A DNA stretch of 64,000 nucleotides from Brachyhypopomus gauderio (lineage: Eukaryota; Chordata; Actinopteri; Gymnotiformes; Hypopomidae). A program made the position numbers and the translations under genes. This document shows, in pieces, positions 40,387 to 64,000 of the stretch. The notes below the pieces were generated by a model. That model was not told the origin of the DNA. It did not search any database and saw only the letters and a list, made by a program, of their open reading frames with translations. The stretch is from the NCBI RefSeq assembly GCF_052324685.1, contig NC_135212.1, forward strand, positions 10,512,438 through 10,576,437, given 5' to 3'. Each line of letters begins with the position of its first letter. The stretch's first letter is position 1.

Positions 40387-40490
40387 GAACTGACCATCAC
40401 CAAAGGGTAGCAAGCAATTTACTGAGAGACTGATCTTTCGTTTGTTTGTGTGTGTGTGTGTGTGTAGTGGTCAAGGAAGATGAGCTGTAA
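35962..40490 (+). CDS. igfbp7: Insulin-like growth factor-binding protein 7, 5 exons
   Basis: Exons 35962-36361, 37707-37816, 39165-39272, 39953-40076 and 40468-40490 join to 254 residues (human 282). The secreted protein has a signal peptide (MLWSFILAATLSFAAAAG), a Cys-rich IGFBP N-terminal domain (CGMCDPGSC, SCGCCSVC), a Kazal-like segment (YEVCGTDGVTYSTVCDLK) and an Ig C2 domain (VWNVTGSRVFLSCEVIGIP, GGPEKHEVTGWVL, YECHASNSEGEAS). It binds IGFs weakly and associates with the vascular basement membrane in mammals. Exon 1 is very GC-rich. Exon 5 encodes only VVKEDEL after the shared Lys-Lys; without splicing, exon 4 reads on to GEWPVLPPSQTVHL and a stop at 40120. The gene is convergent with polr2b, as expected from the human neighbourhood. 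Confidence 0.92.
36362..39952. other. igfbp7 introns 1-3, non-coding
   Basis: Holds CT-rich sequence at 37036-37083, a CTTT run at 37527-37572, a C run at 37690-37700, a GA run at 38425-38482 and a C run at 38656-38668. No other gene or RNA is recognised in the intronic sequence. Confidence 0.65.
40316..40383. repeat. (CA)n microsatellite in igfbp7 intron 4
   Basis: A run of about 65 CA-repeat bases between exons 4 and 5. A second, GT-type run (40446-40465) ends at the exon 5 acceptor. Confidence 0.95.
40468..40490 (+). CDS. igfbp7: igfbp7 exon 5 (terminal microexon of coding sequence)
   Basis: After a GT run ending in TAG, TGGTCAAGGAAGATGAGC then TGTAA completes the frame: Lys-Lys is followed by VVKEDEL and stop. 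Human IGFBP7 likewise ends in a very short last exon after Lys-Lys, finishing in Glu-Leu (GEGAEL). The match is short and the acceptor lacks pyrimidines, so the alternative is that exon 4 is terminal. Confidence 0.6.
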
Positions 40491-42630
40491 GATGTGTGTG
40501 CACTCTGACCCCTGATGGATCCTCCGCCTGCAGGAAGAGACACTAGCTACACACTGCTGTATGACCCTGCAACACACACACACACACACACTGACGAGCA
40601 CGCACAACATAGATTTATAGTGCACAGCATTATACAGGGTCGTCATACATTTGCATACAATCACACTTTACACAGTGCACAGGAGAATAACTGCTCATAA
40701 ATCTGCTTTATATTGGCCAACTCACACACATACACACATCACAGCTGCATAATGCCAGTACACACACACACACAAAGAACATTTGTGTGACTTGTCCAAA
40801 ACGTGACCCGAACCTTTCTATCAACATTATGCTCCCATCCGTACCTCCACGTGCACGTCTTCCCGCAGAACAGCCTTAACCAATCAGAATATTCCGGCAG
40901 ACTGAGCTGCACAAGACACACGCACAAACATCTCCACGTGAGCAACATATGAGCATTCAGTGTCATATGCACCATCTCCCTGTAGTCAGACGTGAGTGCA
41001 GCACACGTGCCCACCGCCCCTCTTTACAGCCATTTTAAGACAAAGCAGGCTTTGTTTTCATTTGTATCCGTTCACATTTCACTCAGATAGCTGATAGCTG
41101 AGAGATACCACGGGTGTGTAGAAGGCATTTTGGGATGTAAATCGTGTCACGCAGACGTACGTGAGACACCAGGCTCTTGCACCACCTTCCCATCATGCAC
41201 CTCCACGTCGGTCTTGTATTACTACTGATCTAAGGTATTGACGAGTATTGGTGCTATATTTGGAAACCGGTATGTAAAAAGCAGGACTGCTATTTGAAGT
41301 AGTATTAATATGGGTTGCTAGGACGTGCATTCACACTGTAGGTGACGTGAAAGATTATATAGGAAAGTGTGCAGCAAAAATAAAACATTTCCTCACTTAT
41401 GACACCTGCAAGGCTCCAGATGCTGAAAGATAACCATGAATACACACATACACATGCAGCCTGTTACATACTTAAGCCAACATGCTGTGAACCGTTACCC
41501 ACATACACTAACCCTAACCCCAGGTTTCAGAATGACACATTTGGTCTCTTTTGGTGTGTGTGGGGGTGGTGTTGTTTGCAGGTTTGCTGTTTTTTTAAAA
41601 CAAGTCATATCAATTTATGTAAAATAGATGTTGCTTTTATCACAATTGCAAGCACTACTCATTAATACACAGCACTTCTTATTAATATTTACCATAACCC
41701 TTTGCTAGATCAATAAAACTGCTTTTCATTTTGTTCTTAAATGTGATTTTTGCAAAAAATTTAAATTAAAAAAATTGGTGGAATAAATCATTGGTCTTGA
41801 ATTAAATGAAGTTTTGATCAGTAGATAATTTCAATAATTGCTCCCACTCCTTAACACCACACAAGGGTTCTTCACTAGACATTGGAGTAACATTTTGATC
41901 AATTTCTTCCCCCTAGAAACCCACAGTATGATAAAAACGAATGCAGTGTGTCCCGAGTGTGGTCCGAGCCCCAGTTGGGTGATCACTGAACTAATGTACT
42001 GTATTTCTACCATTTATATATGTTCACTAATGACCAGTGTATTAAAGAGGTTATAAGAAGTTGATGGGTTTGCTGACACGGATCCAGTACTGTTCCTCCC
42101 ACAGGTTCTCATGAAAGATGTGATCAACAGGCCGATTAGACTAGATTCAGAACAGGCCTGCCGGAGGCCGTCCGGGTGGAGCTCAGAACCACAGCTAAGC
42201 AAGCTGTCTTTAGTTAAGGGCACCTGAAGGATAAGAATCACTCAAGGCACATGTGTGTAAACACAAACACACTTTCCACACCGGAAGCTAAAAATCCATG
42301 CGTGACTGCGGGTCTAGATTTTTTGATGACCGGCATGTGGTCCCGGAAGGTTTCCGACCAGGTCCCAGCATCAGAGGAGCCCTTCAGGGTCATTCCCAGC
42401 CCAGAAGACTGGGAATCACGCAATTACAACAAAATAAATGCTAATGGACAGATGAACTGTCAATTAGCACGAGATAAAATTTTAATAGAACAAAAATAGT
42501 GCTTTCTTATTGGCTGCCCAGCTCACACATTAGGGGAGTTAATTCACCTCACGTCACAACACACTACAACACTAATTACAGCCAGACGGCAACAAACAAA
42601 CGACTCTAAAGCTGATTAAAAACAAAATGA
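40491..42630. other. igfbp7 3' UTR and convergent intergenic region
   Basis: CA runs occur at 40570-40590 and 40759-40773. The rest is AT-rich sequence without supported genes. Candidate igfbp7 polyadenylation signals are AATAAA at 41379 and 41712. Confidence 0.5.
41379..41384 (+). terminator. igfbp7: Candidate igfbp7 polyadenylation signal
   Basis: AATAAA about 890 bp past the exon 5 stop; another lies at 41712-41717. No transcript data are available to choose between them. Confidence 0.35.
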
Positions 42631-42636
42631 TTTATT
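42631..42636 (-). terminator. polr2b: polr2b polyadenylation signal
   Basis: TTTATT on the plus strand is AATAAA on the coding strand, about 225 bp after the polr2b stop codon. Confidence 0.6.
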
Positions 42637-42860
42637 TATGTCTACATTTTACAAAAAACAAGAAAACTAACTTCCAAAACAACGACAACTAAATCCATAT
42701 AATGGCTTCCAAAGCACCATCATACCAAAAGCGCTTTGAGCAACAGGAGGACTCGGACGGCGCCTGGCCCGATCACGTGTGCCTGTTCCGTTCAGAAACA
42801 CACAGCGCTCTTCCCTGCGGCGAGCCCGGCTCCTCCCATCTCCCATGATGCCGAGGGAGT

Positions 42861-63399
<20,539 letters not shown>

Positions 63400-64000
63400 C
63401 TACAAACAGTGAGAACACACACGTTCATAGCAGACGCTACACGTCTTTGCTTGAGCAGAGAAACGCGTCATTTGGAGAGAAATCATTTTAAATGGAGCAA
63501 TTGTAGAACATGAACTGATTCAAAAGCAATTACGTCACAGGACATTTTATTTTAACACAATGTTTGACCTGAATTTAAATGAGGAAATATGCTGCAAAAG
63601 GTTTAACTGCTTCAGACTGTGACTACGCAGGTAAACCATAAGATGATGTCAGAGACTAAAGGGAAAGAACAAGTCAGATCAACAATGCAGAAGTGGAAGT
63701 GTGTGTATATACATGTGTGTGTGTGTATATACATATGTGTGTGTGTGTATATACATATGTGTGTGTGTGTATATACATATGTGTGTGTGTATATACATAT
63801 GTGTGTGTGTATATACATGTGTGTGTGTGTGTGTGTACATATGTGTGTGTGTGTGTGTGTATATACATATGTGTGTGTGTGTGTATATACATGTGTGTGT
63901 GTGTGTGTGTGTATATATACATATGTGTGTGTGTCAGTGAGAGACAGCGAGACAGAGACAGAGAGAGCGAGACAGAGACAGAGAGAGAGCGAGACAGAGA
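63400..64000. repeat. polr2b intron with TATACATATGTG repeats and GACAGA repeats, to window edge
   Basis: GT runs with regular TATATACATATG blocks occupy 63698-63934; a GA/GACAGA tract fills 63945-64000. No exon is seen here, so the preceding polr2b exon is beyond the window. Confidence 0.8.

Noticed and set aside
41505-41522. CTAACCCTAACCCC as interstitial telomere sequence
   Set aside because: Only two units; chance is likely.

Overview
The window is vertebrate nuclear DNA, almost certainly from a ray-finned (teleost) fish. Genes are split into short exons with GT/AG borders. The introns are packed with CA/GT, GA and CT microsatellites and kilobase-scale minisatellites. The exons give conserved vertebrate proteins when spliced. 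There is no sign of bacterial operons, CRISPR or plasmid features. I cannot name the species.

Layout. 1-6.6 kb: no gene recognised; simple repeats, an 85-bp-period minisatellite, a short palindromic element and one arm of a 335-bp inverted repeat. 6.6-26.4 kb (+): a complete 13-exon cpxm1-type gene (discoidin domain, M14 carboxypeptidase-like domain, transthyretin-like domain; 759 residues). 28.4-35.4 kb (+): cox18, six exons, a mitochondrial YidC/Oxa1-family insertase. 36.0-40.5 kb (+): igfbp7, five exons (IGFBP, Kazal and Ig domains). 42.9-63.4 kb (-): the last 19 coding exons of polr2b, the second-largest RNA polymerase II subunit; its 5' exons lie beyond the right edge. igfbp7 and polr2b converge and are also neighbours in human 4q12. 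All exon junctions were checked by hand for frame and for AG/GT borders.

The main discovery is how tandem repeats relate to splice sites. One polr2b intron (47875-60251) is almost wholly a ~12.3-kb array of roughly 330 copies of a 28-50 bp unit. That unit is the last 14 bases of the preceding exon plus its own 5' splice site and a variable CA run, so the intron holds hundreds of copies of the donor. Two smaller arrays have the same design: nine copies of 47-49 bp at another polr2b exon end (about 61.53-61.99 kb), and four copies of 36 bp at the end of cpxm1 exon 2 (13.45-13.59 kb), where each extra copy would add 12 in-frame residues. In all three the sense strand has no stop codon across the repeats. 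Another array forms a ~970-bp polypyrimidine tract directly upstream of the last cox18 acceptor. Repeats also crowd the donor of cpxm1 exon 9 and the acceptor of cpxm1 exon 13. This looks like recurrent tandem duplication seeded at exon-intron borders. Whether the copied sites are used by the spliceosome needs RNA evidence.
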